In this document: positions 19,602-26,537 of the stretch, one piece after another
Layout of the letters: every line of letters begins with the position of its first letter
Numbering within the stretch: position 1 is the first letter of the stretch
DNA from: Photobacterium leiognathi
GTDB taxonomy: Bacteria; Pseudomonadota; Gammaproteobacteria; Enterobacterales; Vibrionaceae
DNA: 64,000 nt
Assembly: GCF_030685535.1 (NCBI RefSeq)
Contig: NZ_CP131599.1
Span: forward strand, 310,001-374,000
Direction: 5' to 3'
Position numbers and translations under genes: made by a program
Notes under the pieces: model-generated
What the model saw: the letters and a program-made list of their open reading frames with translations, nothing else
What the model was told of the DNA's origin: nothing
Databases searched by the model: none

Positions 19602-19793
19602 ATGGGTGAGATCAGCGTTGGTAAGCTGCTTATTGTCGGTTTAATTTTCGTTTTATTGTTTGGCACCAAGAAACTAAGAACTCTAGGCAGTGATTTGGGT
19701 TATGCGTTAAAAGGCTTTCAGAATGCGGTAAAAGATGAGCCAACCAAAGCCGCCGCTGCTATTGAGAAAGAAACCGAAGAAACAATACGTTAA
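19602..19793 (+). CDS. tatE: Twin-arginine translocase subunit, TatE/TatA type
   Basis: This 63-residue TatA-family protein forms part of the Tat pore, which exports folded cofactor proteins such as TorZ. Its start, MGEIS..KLLIVG, and the hinge [14 protein letters not shown] followed by the amphipathic KGFQNAVKD match E. coli TatE closely. There is one N-terminal TM helix of about 16 residues. No tatB or tatC follows, which also fits TatE, usually a stand-alone paralog of TatA. It is preceded by a small membrane protein gene 11 bases away. Confidence 0.9.
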   Translation: MGEISVGKLLIVGLIFVLLFGTKKLRTLGSDLGYALKGFQNAVKDEPTKAAAAIEKETEETIR

Positions 19794-19890
19794 TGAATGA
19801 TTTGCAAAAAATACAATATTATTTTGCCTCTCTATTTATCTAGCTGAAATGCGCTATGGCGAACATAGGATCAGTTTGGAGGCATGGCTT

Positions 19891-20124
19891 ATGAAACGCG
19901 GATTAATTATTGATAATAATTTAACAGTGAATAAAGAAGCGATTTTACGAGTAGAGTTTGATAGCGCATTTATTATGTTGTTTTTTGCTGATCAAAGCGT
20001 GATTAACATTTGCTTAAAGCAAGATGATTTACATTTCTCTTCCGATAATTCTTATTATCTGGATGAGGCTGAATTTAGTCGTGTTCAGACAGAAATACAG
20101 GCTTTTTTAGATAGTGAAATCTGA
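19891..20124 (+). CDS. Hypothetical small protein
   Basis: A 77-residue soluble-looking protein starting MKRGLIIDNN, with alternating short beta-like stretches and an acidic end. The frame is open from an ATG at 19849, but TGGAGG at 19877-19882 sits 8 bases before the ATG at 19891, which decides the start. The family was not recognised. It is the last protein gene before the tRNA cluster. Confidence 0.65.
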   Translation: MKRGLIIDNNLTVNKEAILRVEFDSAFIMLFFADQSVINICLKQDDLHFSSDNSYYLDEAEFSRVQTEIQAFLDSEI

Positions 20125-20256
20125 TGTAAATGTTAAGTTCGAGTTTATAGCGCTGAGATTTTGTACAACAAAATTCATTGATTGCACAAGATTGCTGGGT
20201 GATGCTTCAAATTATCGGATTGTGAGTAAAACTTGAACATACAGTTTTTGTAGGGC

Positions 20257-20285
20257 TTTACAATCGAAACTGTGATCGCTATCAT
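20257..20285 (+). promoter_or_regulatory. Promoter of the tRNA cluster
   Basis: A -35 box TTTACA (20257-20262) and a -10 box TATCAT (20280-20285) are 17 bases apart. The GC-richer ACACCGC after the -10 fits a stringently controlled stable-RNA promoter. Confidence 0.75.
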
Positions 20286-20298
20286 ACACCGCACTTAC

Positions 20299-20389
20299 GG
20301 AGAGATGGCTGAGTGGTTGAAAGCATAGGTCTTGAAAACAAGCATACGTTAATAGCGTATCTAGGGTTCAAATCCCTATCTCTCCGCCA
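20299..20389 (+). tRNA. tRNA-Ser (UGA)
   Basis: A 91-base class II tRNA with a long variable arm. The acceptor stem GGAGAGA pairs with TCTCTCC. The anticodon loop CTTGAAA gives anticodon TGA. The T loop is GGGTTCAAATCCC, and the CCA end is encoded. Confidence 0.97.
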
Positions 20390-20434
20390 TATTTCATTGT
20401 TGAGTTTAGGCTTGGCAATATCACGAATTAATGT

Positions 20435-20510
<76 letters not shown>

Positions 20511-20517
20511 TTATTTC

Positions 20518-20602
20518 GGTGGGGTTCCCGAGTGGCTAAAGGGAGCAGATTGTAAATCTGCTAGCACTGCCTTCGAAGGTTCGAATCCTTCCCCCACCAC
20601 CA
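20518..20602 (+). tRNA. tRNA-Tyr (GUA)
   Basis: An 85-base class II tRNA with acceptor GGTGGGG pairing with CCCCACC. The anticodon loop ATTGTAAAT gives GTA. It has a long variable arm, a GGTTCGAATCC T arm and an encoded CCA. Confidence 0.97.
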
Positions 20603-20609
20603 TTACAAT

Positions 20610-20685
20610 TCCTCCTTAGTTCAGTCGGTAGAACGGCGGACTGTTAATCCGTATGTCGCTGGTTCAAGTCCAGCAGGAGGAGCCA
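20610..20685 (+). tRNA. tRNA-Asn (GUU)
   Basis: A 76-base tRNA with acceptor TCCTCCT pairing with AGGAGGA. The anticodon loop CTGTTAA gives GTT, the T arm contains GGTTCAAGTCC, and the gene ends GCCA. Confidence 0.97.
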
Positions 20686-20690
20686 AATAG

Positions 20691-20721
20691 AAAAGCCCGC
20701 AAGCAATTGCGGGCTTTTTTT
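20691..20721. terminator. Intrinsic terminator shared by the tRNA cluster and the CsrB-like RNA
   Basis: The perfect stem AAAAGCCCGCAA with TTGCGGGCTTTT has a 4-base loop and a run of seven T on the plus strand. On the minus strand the stem is followed by CTATTT after four T, so it can end transcription from both sides. Confidence 0.92.
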
Positions 20722-20941
20722 GTAGATCAGCAACTAAAACCATCGAATAGAAAACAAAAATCACTATTCAGACCATTCCATGGGTAATATTCCTATTTGG
20801 GGAATAAGGCGGTTGGTTCATCCTGAACAAATCCTTTCAACAACCTGCGGAAGCTGTGCCATCCATAGTTATGTGGCTACCATCCCTATATCAGCCTACT
20901 GAGGTTGTCCCCTCCGTGGGGAATTCCGTTGTCTTCAACCG
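20695..20941 (-). ncRNA. CsrB-type regulatory RNA, candidate
   Basis: CsrB-type RNAs carry many GGA motifs in hairpin loops and titrate the translation regulator CsrA. On the minus strand of 20770-20930 there are nine GGA trinucleotides in about 180 bases, several in loops. GTTCA-GGA-TGAAC forms a perfect hairpin near 20820. CCCC-ACGGA-GGGG forms another near 20915. TATTCC..GGAATA lies near 20795-20810. The plus strand has only four GGA. A TATGAT -10-like box (minus strand, 20949-20954) would start the RNA near 20941. The terminator at 20691-20721 would end it. No ORF explains the region. A covariance-model search would be decisive. Confidence 0.55.
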
Positions 20942-20955
20942 TGGAAACATCATAA

Positions 20956-21313
20956 CGTAGTGAATCTATTGCTGCAGTTGCATAAATACAGAATTTAGAG
21001 TGTTTTCAATATCTTTTTGTTTTTTCATTTGCCGATGGGTTGCTTTTGTCTTATTTGAATTGAAATACTCTATCGCCATTAAAATAAATGTGATTTAAAT
21101 CATATGGTTATGTCTTTGTTTTTATTTTGAAACGGTATTGATAGTTGTTTGTTTTAATGCTGATTTGCTGCTTTATTGTGGCGTTTGTGCTGATTAAATA
21201 GCTTAAATATTAATAAGTTGTTTGATTTTGTTGATATATGTTTTGCTAATTTTCTATTATTAAATAATATGCATTTGATCGGATTAAATATCATTAATTA
21301 ATAGAGAGGTAAC
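20956..21313. other. AT-rich region upstream of the MarC-type gene
   Basis: No ORF is convincing. The region should hold the promoters of both the minus-strand CsrB-like RNA and the MarC-type gene. A CRP-like site is listed separately. Confidence 0.35.
21089..21104 (+). promoter_or_regulatory. CRP-like binding site
   Basis: TGTGATTTAAATCATA has both half sites of the CRP consensus (TGTGA-N6-TCACA) with one mismatch in the right half. It lies about 210 bases before the MarC-type gene and 135 bases upstream of the putative CsrB-like start, so it could serve either. Confidence 0.35.
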
Positions 21314-21937
21314 ATGCACGACTTAATGACAGTCGCAGTCACTGTGTTTATGGGCTTTTTCGCAATGATGAACCCGTTTGCAAACACGGCAGTATTTGTA
21401 GGAATGACGGGGGGAATGCCTGCAAAGCAAGTACGAGCGATTGCCTTTAAAGCCCTTGTTACGGCATTTTGTATTATTACTGCCTTCTGTTTTTTAGGAA
21501 AAGGGATCTTTAGTGTCTTTGGTATTACCTTACCAGCACTACGTTTAGCTGGTGGTATCTTAGTGTTTCTAGTGGGTTATCATATGTTGCAAGGTAACAG
21601 CTCTAAGATGCACTCCAGTAAAGAAGATGGCAATACCGATATTGCGATATCACCATTAGCACTGCCTATTCTTGCAGGCCCTGGCACCATTGCTACAGCC
21701 ATGAACTACTCAGCAGCAGGCGGTATGCTCCACATTTTAATTACCGTTTCCGCATTCGCTCTGTTATGTGTGATCACATTCTTTTGCTTTATTTATGGTC
21801 CTAAAATGATCGAGAAAATTGGTGAGAGTGGGATCAGTATAATTACCCGTTTAATGGGGTTAATTTTAACAGTGATTGGTATGCAGATGGGGATCCAAGG
21901 CGTTCACGATACGATCGTATTATTTAGCGCTAAGTGA
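21314..21937 (+). CDS. MarC-family inner membrane protein
   Basis: A 207-residue protein with six hydrophobic segments, the normal size of the MarC (UPF0056) family. The start DLMTVAVTVFMGFFAMMNPFANTAVFVGMT and the central PLALPILAGPGTIATAMN segment are family signatures. MarC proteins were once linked to antibiotic resistance but have no settled function. A GAGAGG ribosome binding site precedes the ATG. The gene stands alone and ends at a terminator. It resembles the YhgN branch more than MarC itself, but that is a guess. Confidence 0.88.
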   Translation: MHDLMTVAVTVFMGFFAMMNPFANTAVFVGMTGGMPAKQVRAIAFKALVTAFCIITAFCFLGKGIFSVFGITLPALRLAGGILVFLVGYHMLQGNSSKMHSSKEDGNTDIAISPLALPILAGPGTIATAMNYSAAGGMLHILITVSAFALLCVITFFCFIYGPKMIEKIGESGISIITRLMGLILTVIGMQMGIQGVHDTIVLFSAK

Positions 21938-22000
21938 TTAAACAGATAAGTTTATGGTGCGGATGAACAGGCGAGCGTCTGATATCTAAACCAAGTATTG

Positions 22001-22032
22001 AAGCTGAGTGGCATTAGCCCTCAGCTTTTTTA
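22001..22032 (+). terminator. Intrinsic terminator after the MarC-type gene
   Basis: The 8-bp stem AAGCTGAG with CTCAGCTT encloses a small GGC/GCC inner pair and is followed by TTTTTT. Confidence 0.85.
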
Positions 22033-22121
22033 TTGCGTTGCTGATGAAATTATCGTTGACCTTCCTCTTAGTGTAACCTTTATGCTTACCTACCTTGATT
22101 GGCACTAATAGAGAAAACGCG

Positions 22122-22229
22122 ATGAGTTGTTGTAATAAAGCCCCTAAAGGTGGCGCTTCACTGGGAATGTTAATTAAGTTTATTGCTGCGATATTTTTAC
22201 TATTACTTGTGCTTTCGTTGTTTCAGTAA
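22122..22229 (+). CDS. Small Cys-Cys membrane peptide, candidate
   Basis: A 35-codon ORF starting MSCCNKAPKGG, followed by a hydrophobic helix of about 20 residues that ends SLFQ. The composition is typical of a small membrane protein with two N-terminal cysteines. The ribosome binding site is weak (GAGA about 10 bases upstream). It lies between the MarC terminator and the convergent L,D-transpeptidase-like gene, whose stop is 4 bases away. The family was not recognised with certainty. Confidence 0.5.
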   Translation: MSCCNKAPKGGASLGMLIKFIAAIFLLLLVLSLFQ

Positions 22230-22232
22230 TAC

Positions 22233-22874
22233 TTAACCATTGCGATGATTATGTGCGTGGGCATAAATCGACCCACCTTCTTTGAGTAATTCAACCACTT
22301 CTGATGTGATCTCAGGGGAAATGGCTGGGCATCCCCAACTGCGGCCTAACATACCGATTTCATTGATCACATTAGGTTCTGCGTAGCTAGCACCATGCAA
22401 TACGATAGCGCGTCTACGTGCATTGGAATTACTTGGGCTCATGCCATCTAAACGTAGGGAAATACCATATTTACCGTAATAGACCTCACCGACACGATAG
22501 GTTCCCAAACTGGTTTGACGGCTATTGATCGTATTTGAAAATTCTGTGGCATATAACGTGCCGCTGTTAATGCCATGAGCAACAAAAGTGCGATGGAGTA
22601 ATGCGCGTTTTTCGATATCAATAATTAAAAATCGCCTGGCATCGGAAGGTTGAGAATAATCGATGATAGACATGATAGGTTTGTTGGCAACGCGGAGATG
22701 TTCACGATAGGCATTAAGGAAAATATCAAAATCGACGTAATTTTGTAGTTTGGCATGATCGTAAACTTTCCATGCGTGCGTCGCCCTGAGTGCTAGTGCA
22801 TCGTGGTTGCCAAATAGAAAAATTGCAATGATTAAGTATCTGATTTTAAGAAGGAAAAAAGGTGAAAATATCAT
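22233..22874 (-). CDS. Murein L,D-transpeptidase catalytic domain protein, copy A
   Basis: A 213-residue exported protein with an N-terminal hydrophobic signal (about residues 8-28). It has the YkuD-like catalytic segment with AIVLHGASYAEP and GMLGRSWGCPAIS, where the cysteine of SWGCPA is the nucleophile. Families of this kind (PF13645) cross-link or attach to peptidoglycan, but biochemical data are sparse. AGGAGGGAG lies directly upstream of the ATG. A close paralog lies 232 bases upstream on the same strand. From the catalytic domain onward the two share most residues, indicating a tandem duplication. Confidence 0.85.
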   Translation of the reverse strand: MIFSPFFLLKIRYLIIAIFLFGNHDALALRATHAWKVYDHAKLQNYVDFDIFLNAYREHLRVANKPIMSIIDYSQPSDARRFLIIDIEKRALLHRTFVAHGINSGTLYATEFSNTINSRQTSLGTYRVGEVYYGKYGISLRLDGMSPSNSNARRRAIVLHGASYAEPNVINEIGMLGRSWGCPAISPEITSEVVELLKEGGSIYAHAHNHRNG

Positions 22875-23106
22875 AACTCCCTCCTGCTTTGCTCGTGTAT
22901 ATCTGCTCTGTGATGGCCCTTAACAAGAAAGCTATGAATATTTTATGCCAACTATTTAAAAGGCAAGACAGTATTTTAACTTATGAACTGAAGGGTAAGG
23001 CTGGCTTGTGTTAGCAAAAGGATCGTCATTCATAGAATAAGATAAAAAGGCAACCAACAATGTAATGCTAGTTGCATTGATCGCATTTTGCGAATGATTT
23101 AGCAAA

Positions 23107-23721
23107 TTACCCCTTAGCATGTGCGTAAATTGAGCCGCCTTCTTTTAATAAATTTACTACCTTAGCAGCTAATTGCATTGGGATAGCGGGGCAGCCCCAA
23201 CTGCGTCCTAACATGCCTAATTTTTTGATCGTGGCAGGTTCTGCATATTTTGCACCATGTAAAACAATGGCGCGTTTTCTGGCGTTTGAATTAGATGGGC
23301 TCATGCCATCAAGACGAAGTGAAATACCATATTTACCGTGATAGGCCTCAGCGACACGAAACGTGCCTAAGCTGGTTTGTTTGCTATCGACAATATTAGA
23401 AAATTTGGTGGCGTAGAGATCGCCGCTGTTGATACCGTGAGAAACGAAAGTGTGATGAAGCAGTTTTTTCTCTTCGGTATTTATGATGAAAAAGCGACGG
23501 CGATCGGAAGGTTTACTGTAGTCAATGATCGACATAATTGGTTTATCTGCAACGCGCATATGTTCTTTATATGCGGTGAGAAAAACATCGTACTTTAAGT
23601 GTTTTCCTAATTTGGTTTTGTCATAAATGATTTTTGCTTGCTGGTTGATGGTGTGTGCCGCGTAACTGGCATGACTCACACTGAGCAGCATGATGATCAA
23701 ACTTGTCATCCATACCTTCAT
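23107..23721 (-). CDS. Murein L,D-transpeptidase catalytic domain protein, copy B
   Basis: A 204-residue paralog of the downstream copy, with a signal peptide ending near SYAAH. The same blocks recur, including KPIMSIIDYS, YGKYGISLRLDGMSPSNSNAR, AIVLHGAKYAEP and LGRSWGCPAI with the catalytic cysteine. A TTG at 23736 would add five residues. The ATG at 23721 has GGAAG 6 bases upstream and is chosen. It is divergent from fabV. It differs from copy A mainly in the N-terminus and the extreme C-terminus. Confidence 0.85.
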   Translation of the reverse strand: MKVWMTSLIIMLLSVSHASYAAHTINQQAKIIYDKTKLGKHLKYDVFLTAYKEHMRVADKPIMSIIDYSKPSDRRRFFIINTEEKKLLHHTFVSHGINSGDLYATKFSNIVDSKQTSLGTFRVAEAYHGKYGISLRLDGMSPSNSNARKRAIVLHGAKYAEPATIKKLGMLGRSWGCPAIPMQLAAKVVNLLKEGGSIYAHAKG

Positions 23722-24017
23722 GATTGCTTCCTGCAAAAGATTATCGTGTGGTAGTTAGTCTGCAGTTTGCAAATAAATGAAATAAACCAAGCGTTATTGT
23801 TTTTGGACTCAATAGTGTAAAAAAACACTTTTGTTAATAATTTTTGATGCAAATATGAATCATTTTAACTGTGTATCCGGTTTTGATTGGCTGTTTTTTG
23901 ACAGTAGTAAGTGAAAATCGTGGCGTTCGCGGTGACGACCATGGTTTTAGTTTTCCTGATTGTGGCATGCTGGAAAAGAAAGTGTTGATAGACGATTTGA
24001 ATATAGAGGAAGCAATA

Positions 24018-25232
24018 ATGGTGATTCAACCTGAAATTCAAGGTGTTGTAGCACGAACAGCACATCCTTATGGGTGCCAACAAGCTGTGCAAGAGCAAAT
24101 TAAATTTGTCCAATCTGCCATACCTATAACGCATGGCCCCAAACGCGTGTTGATTTTAGGGGCTTCCTCGGGTTTTGGCTTAGCTTCTCGTATTGCTCTG
24201 ACCTTTGGTGGTGCCCAGGCGGCAACATTGGGTGTTTCTTTTGAGCGTGGTCCTAGTGCGAAAGGTGTGGGTACTGCAGGCTGGTACAATAATATTTACT
24301 TTAAGCAAGCTGCCGAGCAACAAGGCTATATCGCACAAAACATTGTCGGTGATGCGTTTTCACCGCAAGTACGCCAGCAAGTAGCGCAGATGATCCGTGA
24401 TGAGTTTGATGGTCAAATAGATTTGGTGATTTATAGCTTAGCAACAGGTGTAAGACCAAATCCTGAAAATGGCGAAATGTGGCGTTCTTGCTTAAAAACG
24501 GTTGGTGAAAACTTCTCTGGCTTCAGTGTTGATTTAGAAAAAGAGACTTTAGTACCCGCTGAGTTAACTGCTGCAAATGAAGATGAAATTCTGGCAACGA
24601 CTAAAGTCATGGGCGGTGAAGATTGGCAAGAATGGATAGATTTTCTCTTAGCCGAAGATTTACTCGCAACAGGCGCTAAAACGTTAGCCTATTCGTATAT
24701 TGGCCCTGAATCGACGTATCCCATTTACCATCACGGGACATTAGGTTTTGCAAAGCAACATTTGCATCAAACGGCTAAGGCATTAAATCATCAATTGTCC
24801 CAACGTATTAATGGGCAAGCGAATGTTGCGGTGTGTAAAGCGTTAGTGACTAAAGCTAGTGTGTTTATTCCGACATTTTCGCCTTACATACTGTGTTTAT
24901 TTAAAGTCATGAAACAATTGGGTTTGCATGAAGACTGTATTGAGCAAATGCAGCGCTTATTTGCCGATAAGGTTTATCCATCTCAATGCGATGATAAGTT
25001 AGAACTTGCTGATGAAAATGGTTTGATCCGAATGGATGACTGGGAGTTAAAACCTGAAGTCCAACAGCAAGTAGATGGATTAATGGCACAAATGAATGTC
25101 GATAATTTCAAACAAGTGGGAGATTATGCGGGATACAAATCGGCTTTTTTAGCACTTAATGGTTTTGGATACTCGACAGTTGATTATACTCAGTCCATTG
25201 ACCTTGATGCTTTGTCTCGTCTGACTCCCTAG
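24018..25232 (+). CDS. fabV: Enoyl-ACP/CoA reductase, FabV type
   Basis: FabV reduces trans-2-enoyl thioesters with NADH in the last step of fatty acid elongation and is insensitive to triclosan. The 404-residue length is normal. The nucleotide-binding GASSGFG is at residues 48-54. The catalytic Tyr-x8-Lys is Y237 and K246 in YHHGTLGFAK. VMGGEDWQEWID and KALVTKAS are family blocks. The frame is open from 23871, but GAGGA lies 7 bases before the ATG at 24018. The segment after YSLAT is unusual compared with remembered FabV sequences (ATGVRPNPENGEMW, where ASPVR is common), so it may be a divergent paralog. The next gene is an esterase 32 bases away. Confidence 0.85.
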   Translation: MVIQPEIQGVVARTAHPYGCQQAVQEQIKFVQSAIPITHGPKRVLILGASSGFGLASRIALTFGGAQAATLGVSFERGPSAKGVGTAGWYNNIYFKQAAEQQGYIAQNIVGDAFSPQVRQQVAQMIRDEFDGQIDLVIYSLATGVRPNPENGEMWRSCLKTVGENFSGFSVDLEKETLVPAELTAANEDEILATTKVMGGEDWQEWIDFLLAEDLLATGAKTLAYSYIGPESTYPIYHHGTLGFAKQHLHQTAKALNHQLSQRINGQANVAVCKALVTKASVFIPTFSPYILCLFKVMKQLGLHEDCIEQMQRLFADKVYPSQCDDKLELADENGLIRMDDWELKPEVQQQVDGLMAQMNVDNFKQVGDYAGYKSAFLALNGFGYSTVDYTQSIDLDALSRLTP

Positions 25233-25264
25233 TAACGATTATAGGGCTATACTAAGGATGTAAT

Positions 25265-26191
25265 ATGCGCCAGTTAACTGCCTCGTTAGAACAATGGTTA
25301 AAGACGTTTAACTTATTGATGGATGGTGCCATTGCCAGTGGTATGCCATTAACGGTTGCAACGGCTCGTGAGGGGCTAGCAACCATTACCCGTGAGCTGG
25401 TGACAGATATTCCAGACATTGCGCTGGTTAAAGATACCGTAATTGCTGAGCGTATCCCTGTGCGAATTTACCATCCTCAGCCAGAGCAAGCTTTACCTGT
25501 ATTGTTGTTCTTTCATGGTGGTGGGCATATGGCTGGCAGTGTGGATGTGTATGATCCAATTTGTCGTAAACTGGCATTACACAGTGAGCATATTGTGGTC
25601 TCGGTCGAATACCGTTTAGCACCTGAGCATCCTTATCCCGCTGCCATTGATGATGGGTATTTGGTTTTACAATCGCTGTTACAAGCCTTGGTTCGAAGCG
25701 AACTTAACTTTATTCCTCAATTGTCTATTGCTGGTGACTCTGCTGGTGGCGCATTATGTGCCACCTTAGCCCGTATGGCGCAGTTTGATGATGGTATCGA
25801 GATCGCGAAGCAAGTGTTGATATACCCAAGCCTTGATTACACCTTAAGCTTTCCTTCTGTGAATCAAAATGGGGTGGGTTATTTACTTCAACAGTCACGA
25901 ATGGATTGGTATTTTTCTAATTACTTCCAACATAACGAAGATCGCCGTCAAGCCTCACCTGTATGGGGGCCGTATAGTATGGCATTGCCAGAAACCTTGA
26001 TGATCACAGCGGAGTTCTGCCCGTTAAAAGATGAAGGTAAAGCGTATGTCGAAGCGCTAAGAAAGCAAGAGGTGAACGTTGAACATGTCCATTTTGAGCA
26101 GATGATCCATGCGTTTTTGAATATGGAAAATATAACGAAAAAAGAGTGTGAACAGGCGTATAAAGCGATAGCGACGTTCTTAAAAAAATAA
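25265..26191 (+). CDS. Alpha/beta hydrolase, hormone-sensitive-lipase family
   Basis: A 308-residue esterase or lipase-like enzyme. The oxyanion-hole motif HGGG is at residues 84-87, and the nucleophile S159 is in GDSAGGAL. The likely histidine is in QMIHAFLNM near the C-terminus. Such enzymes hydrolyse short acyl esters. No signal peptide is present, so it is cytoplasmic. An AAGGATGTAAT ribosome binding region precedes the start. It follows fabV by 32 bases and is probably co-transcribed, which hints at an acyl-chain substrate. That link is only positional. Confidence 0.85.
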   Translation: MRQLTASLEQWLKTFNLLMDGAIASGMPLTVATAREGLATITRELVTDIPDIALVKDTVIAERIPVRIYHPQPEQALPVLLFFHGGGHMAGSVDVYDPICRKLALHSEHIVVSVEYRLAPEHPYPAAIDDGYLVLQSLLQALVRSELNFIPQLSIAGDSAGGALCATLARMAQFDDGIEIAKQVLIYPSLDYTLSFPSVNQNGVGYLLQQSRMDWYFSNYFQHNEDRRQASPVWGPYSMALPETLMITAEFCPLKDEGKAYVEALRKQEVNVEHVHFEQMIHAFLNMENITKKECEQAYKAIATFLKK

Positions 26192-26218
26192 AAGCCGTAA
26201 CGATGAATTACGGCTTAA
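26185..26218. terminator. Bidirectional intrinsic terminator
   Basis: The perfect 9-bp stem AAGCCGTAA with TTACGGCTT has a 7-base loop. On the minus strand it is followed by TTATTTTTTT, a stronger tail than on the plus strand. It can therefore end both the esterase transcript and the minus-strand small-ORF transcript. Confidence 0.88.
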
Positions 26219-26244
26219 TACTCGATATGGTTGTGTTGTTCATT

Positions 26245-26295
26245 TTATTCAAATAAAGACTCAAGTAGTGCATATAAACCGCTTAGTAAATCCAT
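26245..26295 (-). CDS. 16-residue peptide in its own transcription unit, candidate
   Basis: The ORF encodes MDLLSGLYALLESLFE, a short leucine-rich, acidic, amphipathic peptide. A GGAAGG ribosome binding site sits exactly 6 bases before the ATG. Upstream on the same strand are a hairpin and a good promoter, and downstream is an intrinsic terminator. The whole transcript would be about 170 bases. No similar peptide is known to me for certain. It could be a toxin-like or regulatory peptide, or the RNA could be the active product. The unit is well supported by signals, but translation is unproven. Confidence 0.6.
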   Translation of the reverse strand: MDLLSGLYALLESLFE

Positions 26296-26320
26296 CTAAC
26301 ACCTTCCGTAGTTAAAAATA

Positions 26321-26357
26321 GGCAACAACAAATTAGGCGAAATGCCACTCTGTTGCC
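26321..26357 (-). promoter_or_regulatory. 5' hairpin of the small-ORF transcript
   Basis: GGCAACA pairs with TGTTGCC around a nested GGC/GCC pair. On the minus strand this structure begins at or next to the predicted first base of the transcript. TATTTTTAA and the ribosome binding site come directly after it. Confidence 0.65.
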
Positions 26358-26364
26358 TTTATCC

Positions 26365-26392
26365 AGAATAGATTTATTCGCTTCTTAGTCAA
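26365..26392 (-). promoter_or_regulatory. Promoter of the 16-residue ORF
   Basis: On the minus strand a -35 box TTGACT (26387-26392) and a -10 box TATTCT (26365-26370) are 16 bases apart. The start is expected near 26358. Confidence 0.7.
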
Positions 26393-26537
26393 TATTTGTT
26401 AGCTGGAATATCTCCGATAGTGAACATTGATCACGATATTCTTTAGCCTTGCGTTATAACCGATACTTGCCCTGATCATACCTTCACTACACTTAACATT
26501 AAGGTGCTTGTAATCATTTTAAAATGGGTAAGTAGCT

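Noticed and set aside
20299..20389. Genomic island attached to the tRNA-Ser gene
   Set aside because: No integrase follows the tRNA cluster, and no duplicated tRNA 3' end was found downstream within the window.
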